The notes beneath the pieces were generated by a model, which saw only the letters and a program-made list of their open reading frames with translations, was not told where the DNA came from and searched no databases. This document shows positions 12,300 to 24,699 of a DNA stretch of 64,000 nt, piece after piece. Source of the stretch: Auanema rhodensis (lineage: Eukaryota; Nematoda; Chromadorea; Rhabditida; Rhabditidae); NCBI GenBank assembly GCA_964057225.1, contig OZ059896.1, positions 16,194,501 through 16,258,500 on the forward strand. The letters run 5' to 3'. Numbering within the stretch: position 1 is the first letter of the stretch; every line of letters starts with the position of its first letter. Both the position numbers and the translations under genes were made by a program.

Positions 12300-15200
12300 A
12301 TGGTCTCCTCAAAGAATGGTGGCAATGGAGCAGCTTACAGATCCTCTGAGAAAGGTGAACATGTTATTAGCACAACTGAGGAGCTCTTGAAAAACATTGG
12401 AATGTAAGTTTCGTTCTCTCGCAACAGTTTCCTCATTTCGATAGTTTCAATATTTTTTCCGAAAAAATTGTTTTTTTTTGCCAATCAGCTACATTTTTCT
12501 TTCTATTTTCATACAACCATCAATCTAACCTTTCGATTTTGATTTTCTTCTAATGATCTAAAGAGACTGTGACTACAAATAATTTTGTAAACATGCTTTC
12601 TATGATATTAATAGAATATAAATCAAATGAATATAAAAATAAATTACCCAATACTGTATAAGCTTAATAATTTTTTAAGATATACTTTGATACTTGTTCA
12701 GGTGCAATCCCTATACACAGTTTATAACAATTTCGATGGCTTTCCTATGGCTTCTTGCAGCCATGTCTACTGTTTCTCCAGCATTTATGTCTCCAACGGA
12801 GGAATGTGTGAAAAACTGCACATTCATTACTGTGCAAGATGAGGCAAATAGCGATTTATGAAACTCAAAATTATCGTTTTTCTTCAGTTTAAACTAAAAA
12901 AAGCGGCCATTGATCCTGGAGAAATGACTTCCTCAGTTTATTTTGTAGGAAATCTCATATTTGGGCAAATTTTGTGTATTGCTGCTGATAGGTTCGTTTA
13001 CGACTGTGAAAACATAATGAACATCAGATATCATATGAATTACAACAAAATGACAAAACAAACACACAAACAATGCAAAAGAATTATTTTGAACCCCAAC
13101 TTATGTTCTGTTTTCCAATTGAAGCTATTGCGTCATCGATGGTTTTAGTACGTGCTTGAAATCAGCAAAGTTTCGTTTTTGATTATGAACATGGTATCAT
13201 GAAAAGACATTGAGCAATGAAAACGAGAAAAACTCTTCACAAATGAGATTTTTTTTTAAGAATTGGCCGCCGTCCTGTTCTAATCTTCAGCTTAATTGTG
13301 TCAGGATTATCTGGAAGTTTAGCTGCTCTTGCTCCGAACTTCTACTTGATGCTTATCGGTCGTATGTTTCAGGGTGCATTTTTCAGTGTAAGTTATGATC
13401 AATTAGTGAAAACAATATCAAATGACAACAAAAACGAGAGTTTTCAATTCCTTTATTACAGGCTATGACTATGGTAAATTGGGTTTTGTGCGGTGAGTCA
13501 ATCTCTTTCCAAGGTCATGGTGCTGCTTCAGTAGTTTTCGGATTTCTGTGGGTTGTCGGTAAAAGACTAACTTAGAGGAAATATACTTATGCTTTGTTCT
13601 ATTATATAGGATATTGCTTGGTAGCTCCACTTGCTTTAACTATGCCTGATTGGAGATATATTCAATTTATTAGTTCAGTTCCAAGTGTTTTGTTCGGAGT
13701 TATCATGTTCTTGTAAGTTTCAGACGAAAATTTTAATAATTATCAACTGTTTGGATTACTTATAGTACACTTCCCGAGAGTATTACATTCTTAATTGCTA
13801 AAGAACGTAAATCTGAAGCTCATCGTTGGATTGCCAAAGCATCAGTACTCACCCGTCGTGAATATGTCTATGACTTGGATAAAATGATTGGTAAATAATA
13901 TTTTTTTATTAGAAACTCTCTTATTCATATGCTTTTGTTGATCTTGAAAATCAACTACGAAAACTAGCCAAGGATTCCAAAAAAAGTGTATTGTAGAGAC
14001 AATTAGAGCCCTTATATATATAAAAAAAAAGAAAAGTACAATCTGAAAATTGTTTTTCTTGTAAACATATGTATACGTGTAGCCGAAGTTGTAGTTATTT
14101 TTTATTGTTTTAGCTCACGAGACATCAAACATAAATGGCTCAGAAGAAACATCTCTTGGACAATGCTTGAGAAACATCCTGAAGCGAGCAGATTTGAAAT
14201 TGTACATGCTAATCCAGAGCATTCTATGGTTTGTTTTATAATTTTGTATAAACGATTCTATGAATATCCTGCGATCCAACATCACATCGATAACTTTCCG
14301 ACTGTTTTGAATTACTGTATACGAGTCTATAGAAAACGAAAATTGGTCTAATCTGTTGAGTTTTGTAATTATATCATGAAATAGTCGTAATATGGATTGA
14401 GAAATATCAATAGATGATGCTGATACGTGAAGAAAATTCATTAAGCTGTCTTTTTAGTACATTTCATACACAAATAGAAAGTAGTGAAAAGATAGAAAAA
14501 TGACTATAAAATTTATAAATGTGTTAGATTGTATGAAAAGTATAATAGAAAACCAGATAACAAAGTTAGATTGAGAGTGAGAGTAAGATACTACTACATG
14601 ACTACATGACATTGAAAGCTACTACTGAAGTTGGTAATGCTCTCACAAAAGTGCGAAATATGAACTTCTTGAAAAGGACAAACCAACTTGAACTTATGAT
14701 AATGAAATATATAAAATGAATGATGAATATATAAATATAAAGATATATGAAAAAAAGAAAAAAATAATTATGATTTGTTTAGGATCTCAGACTTTATGCT
14801 TTATGCCAGCTTTTCGTTATCATCCACCAGCATTAGTAAAGATGCTAGTCCATATGTATTGTATATCTTCTCCGGAATTGTCGAACTTCCATGCTATTTC
14901 CTTATACCTTTTGCTCTGGAATAGTAAGTAAACAATTTTCAAATTGAAAAGACATCAGTCAAAAATATGAAAACAAGCATTTCATGTAATTTTCAATTTT
15001 TTCTGAAACAAATTTGTTTTTGTTTCAGCCTTGGGCGTAAGCCAACAGTTATTATCAGTCATATCATCACAGCTTGTTCGTTGACTGCTTGTGTTGTGTA
15101 TCCTGGAGGTATGACGTATCAGAGATCGTATTTCTCTTTTTTTTAACAAAAAAATGAAAATTTTCTTTATTCATTTCAACTGAAAATTGTTTTTTTCACT

Positions 15201-15846
15201 CGCATTTGCACAATTTATCATTTTGTTCTGTTTAGATGATCATCCAAATTTGTTTCTGATCATATGGCTAATAGGAAAATTCGGAACTGCCTCAGCTTTC
15301 ATGTGCTGCTTCGTGTATGGGGCTGAAATATTTCCAGTACAATACCGCAATATATGTCTTGGATTCTGCGCAAGTATCGCTAATTTGGGGGCAATGGTTG
15401 CAACACATATGAACATATTGGTAAGTGACATGAGAGTTCGAAAAGAAGTTTAATCTTTATCTGATGTTGAAATAAAAGTACGAGATGAGATAGGAAAGGC
15501 TGGTATGAAATCATTAATGATGTTCTAAACGAATATTAATCGAAAATAATAACAAAAAAAAAAGAATAAAGTAGAGAGAGATAGATTAACGACATGTAAT
15601 GATAATGATGCAAAAGAAGATTTACTGATTACATCGTCATTCATTTTACTAAAAATATCAAAACACACCTCATACATAACTTGATTATCCTTAATTTATT
15701 TGTATTTTCAGGACTCCATTTGGCCTGGTCTCACTTTTTCTTTCTATGCAGCATTATGCGTATTATGCGCATTTGTCACAATCTTTCTGCCCGAAACTAA
15801 AGGACATGGTACTGAAGAGGAGCCAATTCCTGATGAGCGTTTTTAA
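12300..15846 (+). CDS. SLC22-like (organic ion) major-facilitator transporter
   Basis: Twelve exons (12300-12403, 12702-12843, 12888-12991, 13261-13387, 13462-13558, 13610-13712, 13766-13890, 14114-14228, 14783-14923, 15029-15108, 15236-15420, 15712-15846) join to 485 residues. After TM1 comes a Cys-containing extracellular loop (EECVKNCTF), IDPGEMTSSVYFVGNLIFGQ, and the MFS signature DRIGRRP between TM2 and TM3. GRMFQGAFFS, LPESITFLIAK and a C-terminal LPETKGHGTEEEP also fit the SLC22/organic-cation-transporter branch. The loop is shorter than in vertebrate OCTs, as in many nematode members. The substrate cannot be read from sequence. The intron at 12844-12887 begins with GC; the alternative GT donor at 12832 would delete four residues (VQDE) from a usually conserved stretch, so GC-AG is preferred. 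Confidence 0.87.
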
Positions 15847-16030
15847 ATCCCAAAAACAATTGTTTATATATATATATATATGCATAATTAACCAATAGTA
15901 ATATAAAATCTATAAATGCAATATTTAAAACCCAGTGAACATTCCTATATTCGCAGATCTCTTGATCTGTAAAAGGACCAATTATCAATAGTGGTCTCCT
16001 TATCCTTCTTACCTCCTACCACCTCTTATC

Positions 16031-16090
<60 letters not shown>

Positions 16091-16646
16091 TTTCTGCTTT
16101 TACTTTTATTTTTCAACTGAGTAGTAAAGGAAACGAAGAATATTATTTTTGTAAAATAGTGTCGGAATACATGTTTGAGCTTTTTTTTCGCTACAGCATT
16201 TGTTTTAAACTTTTTATTTTAGTTTTATATTTGGCATAGCTTGCTAATTATGGTGCATAGAATAGAAACGTGTGTTATCTTTTCTAAAAAAACTTAAATA
16301 AATTTTTATAGTTTTAATAAAATTAATTGAAATAATTTTAAATTCAATTTTATAATTAAATGTATTGTATTAGCTAATATACATACATATATATATAATA
16401 TAATACATTATACATTAAAAAAGAATATTCCATGAAAACAAGAAGAAAATGACAAGCAATAATTTTTTCTTTGTTAAATTGAATAAAAAAAAAGATTAAT
16501 TATATATAATAATAATAATAAAATTATTATTATTTTATCACACTTGAAATGTTTTTTGATTTGTGCCTTAACAAAGATGAGATTCTTTCTGTTCTTGTTA
16601 CCAAAATACTACTCTATTATACATATATTTATGATTTATTATTATC
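15847..16646. other. Convergent intergenic region with CT and TATA microsatellites
   Basis: Lies between the stop codons of two converging genes. Holds a TA-rich run near 15868 and the CT repeat at 16034-16088, then AT-rich sequence. Nothing coding seen. Confidence 0.5.
16034..16088. repeat. (CT)n microsatellite
   Basis: Uninterrupted CT dinucleotides, about 55 bases. Confidence 0.95.
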
Positions 16647-19600
16647 CTAATCAGTTAGTGGTCTTTGTTCTGGACCTTCTCGTTCCATTTCTTCTTCTAC
16701 AGCTTCTAATCTATAAATTTTAATTTTTTTTTATAAATAAATGATGTTCATTGATTTGTTAAAATCCTCTTATAACTTACCGATAGTACAGAGTTGCAGC
16801 AATAGCAAATACCAATACAACAACAGCAATGACGAGAACAACAATCAAAGCATTAATAAACTGAAAAAAAAATATATTTGTTATAATAATAATTATAATG
16901 TTTTTCAATAAAATAAATCAAAATCAGATTATGAATGTCCTTATACCATAACTAATATATAAGATACATCTATCTATGAATCTTTTTCATCTGTAGTTAT
17001 TCAATGACTATATTTCTATTTTGAAATCTTATATTTTATAATTGAACTGAAGTGCATATGTATTTTCATTTATATTCTATAACCTATATGTTATATAGTT
17101 TTCAATAATTAGATTATTTTTTTTCTTCTTTCAGTATAACAATACTGCGATTTACTGTACTTGTGCAAGCTGCAAGAATCTTCGACAATTCATTGACAAA
17201 AGTATGAAATGAGCGTTCATGTTGATGATGTCGTCATTAAAATTTCAACATGAAATAGGCAAACCAAAGAATTTAAAAACTAAAACTATGCAGAATAAAC
17301 AACATGTAATTTTTCTTTTTAAATAAATTAAATATATGCCTGGTAGCTTGTTTTATGAGGTAGGCATCATGATGTTCGATGTTTCTTTTCACAACTATCA
17401 ACAGTTTTTCAAAAGTTATTTAGAATAAGAAACATGCTCATCGAACAAAATAACAATCTGCAGGCGATGAGAATATAGAAATTATCTGTATTTTTCGTAT
17501 ATTTGTTCTTTGAAATATTTAAAATCTGTATAGCTTCTGACGATTACCTTATTTTCGTCTGATTCTTCTTTCGAATATTTCTTCCAATTACGAGTTGTTG
17601 TAGAAGGCATTGTTGGACGAGATGTTTTTCTAAAAATATATATATAATTAATAAAAAAAAACTAGTTATATATGAATATCCAAATATAATATAATTTATT
17701 ATTTTAAAATTTTATTATTTAATTACTTGAGTAAGTTTTATATTTATTCTACTATTAATTTAAAAAAAATCTAAGCTAATTGAGAATTAGGTGGGTTTGA
17801 AGACTTGTTAAAACCAAAGCTATTTTAAGAAATAATTAAAAATAATAATTATTTCATAATAACATTTTGCAAAAACTTTTCAATCTTGAATTAGTTTATT
17901 AAATCTATAAATTGAGTATCCGATTTTTTTGGTCATTTTTTCAAAAATTGCAATCATTAACAGAATGATAGCAAATTTTAAATTGATGGAGGGAAACGAT
18001 TTGTTTTACTGATGTAATCATTCATATCATATCATCGATTTGAAGAAATAAAAATAGAAGAACTTCAAATAACCTAATGATGGTTGTCGTAACAACGACT
18101 GATGTTGATGTGCGTTCTGATGTTGTTTCCGAATCATCGTCTTCTTCCATTTCCATCATATTCTCTTCATCAGATGATGTAAACGTTGTCGGAGTCATGA
18201 TCGTCATTTCATCTTCATGTTCCACTCGTTTGTCATTTAATTCCTCATTTTCATCATCAGTTTCTTGATGATTTTCTTTATTGATTTCAGCAAGAAGAAT
18301 TGTATCTCTATTGTCCAATGTTTGTAATGTGGAAACTAATGTTGGTTTTTTCTGAAACAACAATATTCTGAATGAATGACAAAACAAAATGTGAACAAAA
18401 AAAATTAAAATTCACTGAAAATTGCAAAAATCTTATGAACAAACCTGTGCATTTTTCACAAAATTCAACCATTCTTTTGTATCAACATTTTCTTCCATAC
18501 ATAATGAATCTTTTCCCGGCAAAGTATCAATAATTAGAACCTGGAAACATTTTTTCTTCTATCTTGTAAGAAAATGAAAAAATGATTTTTTTTTGAATTG
18601 GGATATTAACTAACCCTTCCAAATGATGATAAATGACAATTTAAATCTTCTATATCTTCAATCTGAAAAAGCTTGATCAAATAAATTTTCAAAAAATCAA
18701 TTTTAGTTTATAGATTATACAAATAAACTTGAAAAGATGAAATTGTAACGCTGACCTTCTGACGATTACGTGAATCACGCAACCAACGCTGCAAATTCGA
18801 TGGGCTCTCACAGTCACACTTGAATCTGAACATTGATCGTTAGGGATGAAAAGATAAAAAAAACATAATTTTTAGAGGAAGGTTAGTGTAAATATAACAA
18901 ATTTCTATGATATTTTCACCTGGTTAAATTTCCACTTAAACTTATCAATTTCAAATGATCTAATACAGCGATGTCGGATGGACGAAAATCTTTGAGTGGA
19001 TTATCAGCCATACGAAGTCGAGATAATTTCTCAAAGTTTGGAGGAATTGAAGTAATTTCATTAGATGATATGTCAAGATCAGCCAATGTTGGTATATGTA
19101 TTAAGGTTCTCTGTAAACGAATTTCATGAAAGAATAATTGAAATATGAGTTTCACATACAGCTTCTTCATCAGTTAATGCTGAATTTGTAATTGCTAAGG
19201 ATTTAAGATTTGTTTCATTGAAAATATTATATGGCCATTCTTTCCATTCGACGTTATTCAGACGAAGATCTGTCAAGGTTGATGGTAACGATTCCAAGCG
19301 ATCTAGCCTTACTCGATCACACATGATCGTATTCATTGAAGTCTGAACGAAAAATATTATCTTTCTTGACTGAAACTTGAATAATATTAATTACACGAAA
19401 ATATATTCTTGTTCTACTATAATCAGAACCTTCACGGTTTTTAAGAAAAATGATCAGATTTAACCGAGAACTGCTGCTATATTAGTTTGTCAGCATTAAG
19501 CCTTACACTAAATGGTTTTTTTTGTTCAACACAGGAAACTTTTTCTACAAATGGTCATACTCGAGAGGATGAAAGATACAGAGAATGATACTGTTTGCTT

Positions 19601-22600
19601 CAAGTTTTTTTAAAAAGTACTGGAACGGTTCCCTTAGTATATAAGGATGGGGTCAAGATTCTGAAAGCATGTCAACCATGGACGTCGACAACAAGATCAA
19701 GGTAAGCAGCTTAGCTCTCATCTTGATTCGACTCTTCTCCATTACAATATTTTTAACTATTTGATTATAGGCTTACCGCTTCATCGGCTATGCTGCCGTT
19801 ACCTTCTCCGCTGTTGCAGTACTTTCTGTCTGCATCTCTCTTCCAATGGTCTACAACTATGTAGCCCATATCCGCAGTCAAGTTCACTCCGAGCTCCGTG
19901 AGTGCAAATCTCACGTTAAGGTTTGTTATCTAATTTCTCGTTAATATCTCATTCTCTTATTATACTACAGGGAGTCTGGACATCTGTCTACTCAATGAAC
20001 GATGCCCCAGTTAACCGTACTGCTCGTAGCGCTTACAGAGGATACGGAGGATATGAAGGATACGGCTCTTATGACTCTGGAGTCAACTCCTACGAGGAGC
20101 AAGATCAATGCACAGGATGTTGCCTTCCAGGAGCTGATGGACCAGCAGGAGTCCCAGGACGCCCAGGAAAGCCAGGAAGACCAGGAGCCCCAGGAACCCC
20201 AGGAAACCCAGGACGCCCACTCCAGACTCCATGCGAACCAATCACCCCACCACCATGCCGTCCATGCCCAGCCGGACCACCAGGACCACCAGGACCACCA
20301 GGACCATCTGGAAACCCAGGACGTGACGGACACCCAGGAAACAAGGGACGTGATGGACACCCAGGAGAGCCAGGAAGCAACGGACATGCTGGACGCCCAG
20401 GAGCCCCAGGAAACCAAGGAGAAAACGGAGCTCCAGGAGTCCCAGGACACAATTCTCCACCACAACCAGGAACCCCTGGAAAGCCAGGAGCCCCAGGATC
20501 ACAAGGACCACAAGGACCAGCTGGAGCTCCAGGACAAGATGGACTTCCAGGAGCAAATGGAGAGAAGGGACCAGATGGACAGCCAGGAAAGCCAGGTCTC
20601 GACGGACAACCAGGAGAGCCAGGAACCCCAGGACAAGACGCCAGCTCTGGAGAAAAGGGTATCTGCCCCAAGTACTGTGCCATCGACGGAGGAATCTTCT
20701 TCGAGGACGGAACTCAACGCAAGTAGATCAACCTTTCCTTTATATGATTTGTCCAATAAAAAATTTGAAAATACAAATCTATATACATGCATTACACAAC
20801 AAGCTTTCTAGTATTTTTCTCAATTCCAAATGAATTATATTCTTACTCTTGGACTCTCAACATTAGCAGATCGATAACATGTACATCCTGTCGGACAAGT
20901 TGATCGGCATTTACACTTCTCATCCGGACAACATCTACAAGTACTAGGACAAAACTGAAAATATTTAAAATAGTAGAGAAAAATTCAATTGATCCAAATC
21001 TCTTCCAAAAATATTTATACTTCTTCAAAGATAATATTATAAAATTTAAAAAATAGAAAACTCACTTCTGCATATTTACACATTAATTGATTAGTTGAAT
21101 CCGCTATAGCTAGGGCAATTGTACGATTTGGTTCAATAATATGATTACAATTCAATTGATCCAAATCGGAAATTATTACAGAGGACTGAAATTTAATTTT
21201 AAAAATTAAGAAAACACATAAATCAACCCCATATATAACATTACATTCAATGCTCGATGCTAAGCTTGTTTCCACTTTTTTAAATTTGATCGTTGGCGCT
21301 TGAATATTTCTCTTTTCAGTTTTTTCTTTAAATTTCCATAATGGAATAAAAACTAAACACTAGTTATTTTCTTTATTTCTCTCCCTGTCTCTCGCCCTGT
21401 ACTCTAAAACCGTTCAATATGAAAAAGACATAACGGCCTAACTTGTGAAAGCATTACAATCGGATGTTCATATAGTGTGACCAAGACCTATTAGATAGCA
21501 CCATCAACGCCATCTTTTTCAGCTATGTATGAAATTTTTCAAATAAAGCAAAAAAAAGAAGATTTCATGGTAGAAACTGGCTAATTGCATCCGCCACAGT
21601 TCAGATTATGAGACTATTTGGTTTGGTTTCAGTCACTTACAGCTTCATTCAAATGTAAAAGCCATCGTATGTTGCAGTGACAATTTAGCTGATTATCAGC
21701 CAGAAAAATCCGAAGTTTTGTGGTTGATGCCCCAGATACAGTTGTTTCTTTGAGTTCATGTAGAAAATTATTTCTGAAATTGTAAAGAGGAAATCATTAG
21801 AATATCAAAAAATACATACTTAAGATCTAAAACACTTAATTTGCTAGCTTTTGTTATAGCCCCCTCTTGTATATAATTTATACGATTATGTGAAAGATCT
21901 ACGGAACGTAGTGAAACCGGAAGAACATTGACGGATCCTGTCGAGCTGATATGTTCTAGTTCATTTCCAGATAAATCTAATCGTCGCAAGTATCTAAAAT
22001 TGGAACTATTAATGTAGAAATTTTTTTAAAGTTTTATTTTTGAGTATAATCTATTTTCATCTAACTATTATATGTATATTTGATTTTTTTGAATTTAGCG
22101 CCAAATATGCAAACATTACTAGCGTATATGAGAGGCTATTGTCATTTTAATTTGGTTTGTGCACATGACCGGTTGGTTATTCATAATTTTGACAAATCTG
22201 AGACAGACACAGAAAGAGAGAAAGATAAAGAGATAGCTAGAGAGTATATGTTATCAACGTCATCATGATAATGGCATAGTTTATAAACAACAATTATTTT
22301 AACAGCTATTTCGGTCTTTATTTTTAAATGTTGTTGTTTTTCTAAATATATAACATTATCTTTTAGCATAGATAGTACATAATCTACAGTATATACTATA
22401 CACGTATGCTCGTTTCAATGTCTTTTTTATTTTTAAAATAATTTATATATATATATATATATGTAACTTGTACCTTGCACTGTTTGGAACATAATGTATA
22501 GTATTAATGGAATTATGACGCAATGACAAATCTGTCAATTCTTCCGGAAGTCTAAAATGAAGAGAAATCAAATAAGCTATTATAGAAAACATTTTCTAGC

Positions 22601-24699
22601 CAATTATACTATATTAGCTGGGCATATATTAGCTATATATATATATATATATATAGAAAAGTTTATTAAAACAATTTACCTTCTAAAATCGATGTTAGTA
22701 AGCTTATTATGGTCCATATTCAAAACTTTAAGCTTTGTAAGAGAAATAAATGTATTAGCCAAAAATGTAATGCTATTATTGCTCAAATCCAAGTGAATCA
22801 AGTTTCTATAAATTATAAAATGTAAATTTATAATTAACATTCATATAAATTGGTTTTATTATAATCTTACTTTAAAGAACGCAATGAGTACGGCTCTATT
22901 CGAAGTTTATTTCCTGTTAAATCCAACGTCATCAAGTTTGGAACATAGCCAAAAAAGTCTTTTGGAACGTCATCTAACTTTGAATTCTTCATTATCAAGC
23001 TGTAAAGCTTGTGCAATCCCTTAAAATACGTTCTTAATGTTCTATGTAGTATTCACATTCAACAATAGTTGAACTAATTGTGGGGGGAGGAGGAGGGGGC
23101 AAAAAGGGCAAAATATATCTTTCCGTTTTCAAATCTACTTCATCTGTAGTTTGTTCAAACAAAAAACAACATTTTCCTCTTTGGGTTAGAGTTCATTCTC
23201 CGCCAACAAAACTTGTAACTAACTGATAATAGAGCTGGTGGAAGATTTCGTAAAAGGCATCGGTCAATTTCTAGACGATCCAAATTTCGAAGACCCTATA
23301 TAAAATAAAGATTCTTTCAAAAAACTATTATTGAATACTTACATGAAATATTCCGGGGGGTGGAGTACTAAACTCTGTAATTGAATGTGGACATCGTATT
23401 GTTAGAGTTCGAACTCGATCAGGCCTACCAAGTGAGTTCAAGTTTGTACTATTCACCTGAAAGTAAATTCTGTTTCCAATTTTTCTGTTTTTATCCATAA
23501 GCATGATGACTATAACTAGAAAACAACTTGAAAAAGCATGTTGAGACTTCAAAGATTTGAAAACTTATTTTAAGCCTATTATATTCAAATAATTTCATTC
23601 ACTTCATACAACCAGGCAAAATCAAAACGACAATCGCCAGCCTCTCTTACTCTTTCCCTCTAAACGCCCAAAGAAATTCTCTAGAGAATGAAAGATTCTG
23701 ATTGCATTTATCAATCTGTCAAACAGATGTCTCTCTAAATATCCTAATATACTCAGATGAACTATTTACCATCTTGTGTTAAACTATTTGTCACTGCTTT
23801 GAACAAATTGTGTTGAAAAAAACATTTTTCTTACTCAATTTTTTTTGTATCGTTTTTTATATAATAAATACAGATAGATGTTGGTCCTCAGTGGAAGGCA
23901 AATGACCAAAAAAATCAAAAAAAGAAATGAAAAATTCGATTCGAAATTCGTTTGTTTTGTCTCGTTTTTTTCCACAAAATTTATCAAAAACGTTATCAAA
24001 TTTGTTATTTTTGGCACAACTGCTGACAAAGACAAGCGAAAGAGAGATAAATAGAAGGTTAGAGAGTAATAGAGAATATAAACTTTTTTGTTTTAAATTC
24101 TTGCCCCCCAAAAATTTGCTCGTAAGTTTTTCCGTGTTCGTTATCTTTGTTCGTATGTAGAAAAACTATAAACGTTAGTGAAATTTTCATAATGTACAGG
24201 CATTCCTAATCGGATTTTTCGATTATTTGATCGAAAAGAATTCCTTGTTCCTCCATAATTCCGAACATGAACTTTTAACTCAAACGGCCTTATAGGATTC
24301 CGGTCTATTTTCGCATGAATGCCACAAACAAATTGATAATTGCTATAATACTGCATGAGATGAAACATCTCAAAAGTAATGAACTACAAATAATCAAAGT
24401 ATTTGATTTGAAAATGCCAGCAGTTCGGTGTTCTATAGAAGTTTTGCATCGAGTTACCATAAAAAGTGGCTGTCGAATCAAGATGAGGGCATGTGAAATA
24501 GAGAGAATTAGCCTAGTTTTAATTGGAAGAACTCTGAAAAAAGTTGACTCACCTGTTCCCATTTACAAATCAGATGTAAAGAACGTTGTCTATCTTCTAA
24601 ATCTTCATAACATTGACATCTTGAAGGACATGTCGCAACATATGAAAATGATTTCGAAATTAATAGAATTGATAGCAAAATTAAAGTGATGATCTTCAT
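16647..24699 (-). CDS. Single-pass leucine-rich-repeat receptor with Toll-like ectodomain and no TIR domain
   Basis: Nineteen exons join in frame to 770 residues: 24699-24553, 23456-23343, 23295-23224, 23019-22871, 22805-22680, 22551-22474, 21993-21820, 21773-21641, 21185-21066, 20954-20847, 19342-19160, 19110-18920, 18825-18756, 18662-18615, 18540-18445, 18351-18074, 17629-17548, 16860-16781, 16710-16647. A signal peptide ([15 protein letters not shown]) precedes an LRRNT (CPSRCQC). LRRs follow ([33 protein letters not shown]), then an LRRCT ([13 protein letters not shown]), a Cys-dense second LRRNT ([16 protein letters not shown]), further LRRs ([15 protein letters not shown]) and a second LRRCT ([15 protein letters not shown]). 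A Thr/Glu-rich stalk leads to one TM helix (about 725-747) and a tail of about 20 residues. The LRR-CT-NT-LRR-CT order is that of Toll ectodomains, but there is no room for TIR. Function unknown: adhesion, co-receptor or decoy are possible. Confidence 0.87.
19638..19645 (+). promoter_or_regulatory. TATA box of the nested collagen gene
   Basis: TATATAAG about 24 bases before the first collagen ATG. Predicts a very short 5' leader, or trans-splicing. Confidence 0.6.
19669..20726 (+). CDS. Cuticle collagen, nested in an intron of the LRR gene
   Basis: Three exons (19669-19701, 19771-19920, 19971-20726) encode 312 residues. A short cytosolic N terminus ([11 protein letters not shown]) is followed by a hydrophobic anchor (about 15-45) and a furin-like site RTAR at 77-80. 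Cys-flanked Gly-X-Y blocks begin at GADGPAG and are interrupted at [16 protein letters not shown] and [10 protein letters not shown]. The end is [20 protein letters not shown], the standard C terminus of one large class of nematode COL proteins. Such collagens are secreted by hypodermis at each moult, processed, trimerised and cross-linked into cuticle. Codon use is strongly biased (CCA for Pro, GGA for Gly), typical of highly expressed collagens and unlike the surrounding genes. A second in-frame ATG lies three codons in (19678). The gene is antisense to its host. Confidence 0.97.
20755..20760 (+). terminator. Poly(A) signal of the collagen gene
   Basis: AATAAA 29 bases after the stop codon and well inside the host intron, so the nested gene is self-contained. 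Confidence 0.7.

Noticed and set aside
18077-18268. Plus-strand Val/Ser-rich frame
   Set aside because: Antisense of the acidic Thr/Glu-rich stalk exon of the LRR gene, which splices in frame on both sides.
19992-20811. Long open frames on both strands overlapping the collagen gene (Trp/Ser-rich, Gln/Asp-rich, Leu/Val-rich)
   Set aside because: They are other-frame readings of the repetitive Gly-X-Y codons; the real frame has the anchor, cleavage site and collagen C terminus.
21210-21320. Possible extra LRR-gene exon containing [14 protein letters not shown]
   Set aside because: No acceptor gives a frame compatible with its neighbours, while skipping it joins LNEA to SSVIISDL in phase.
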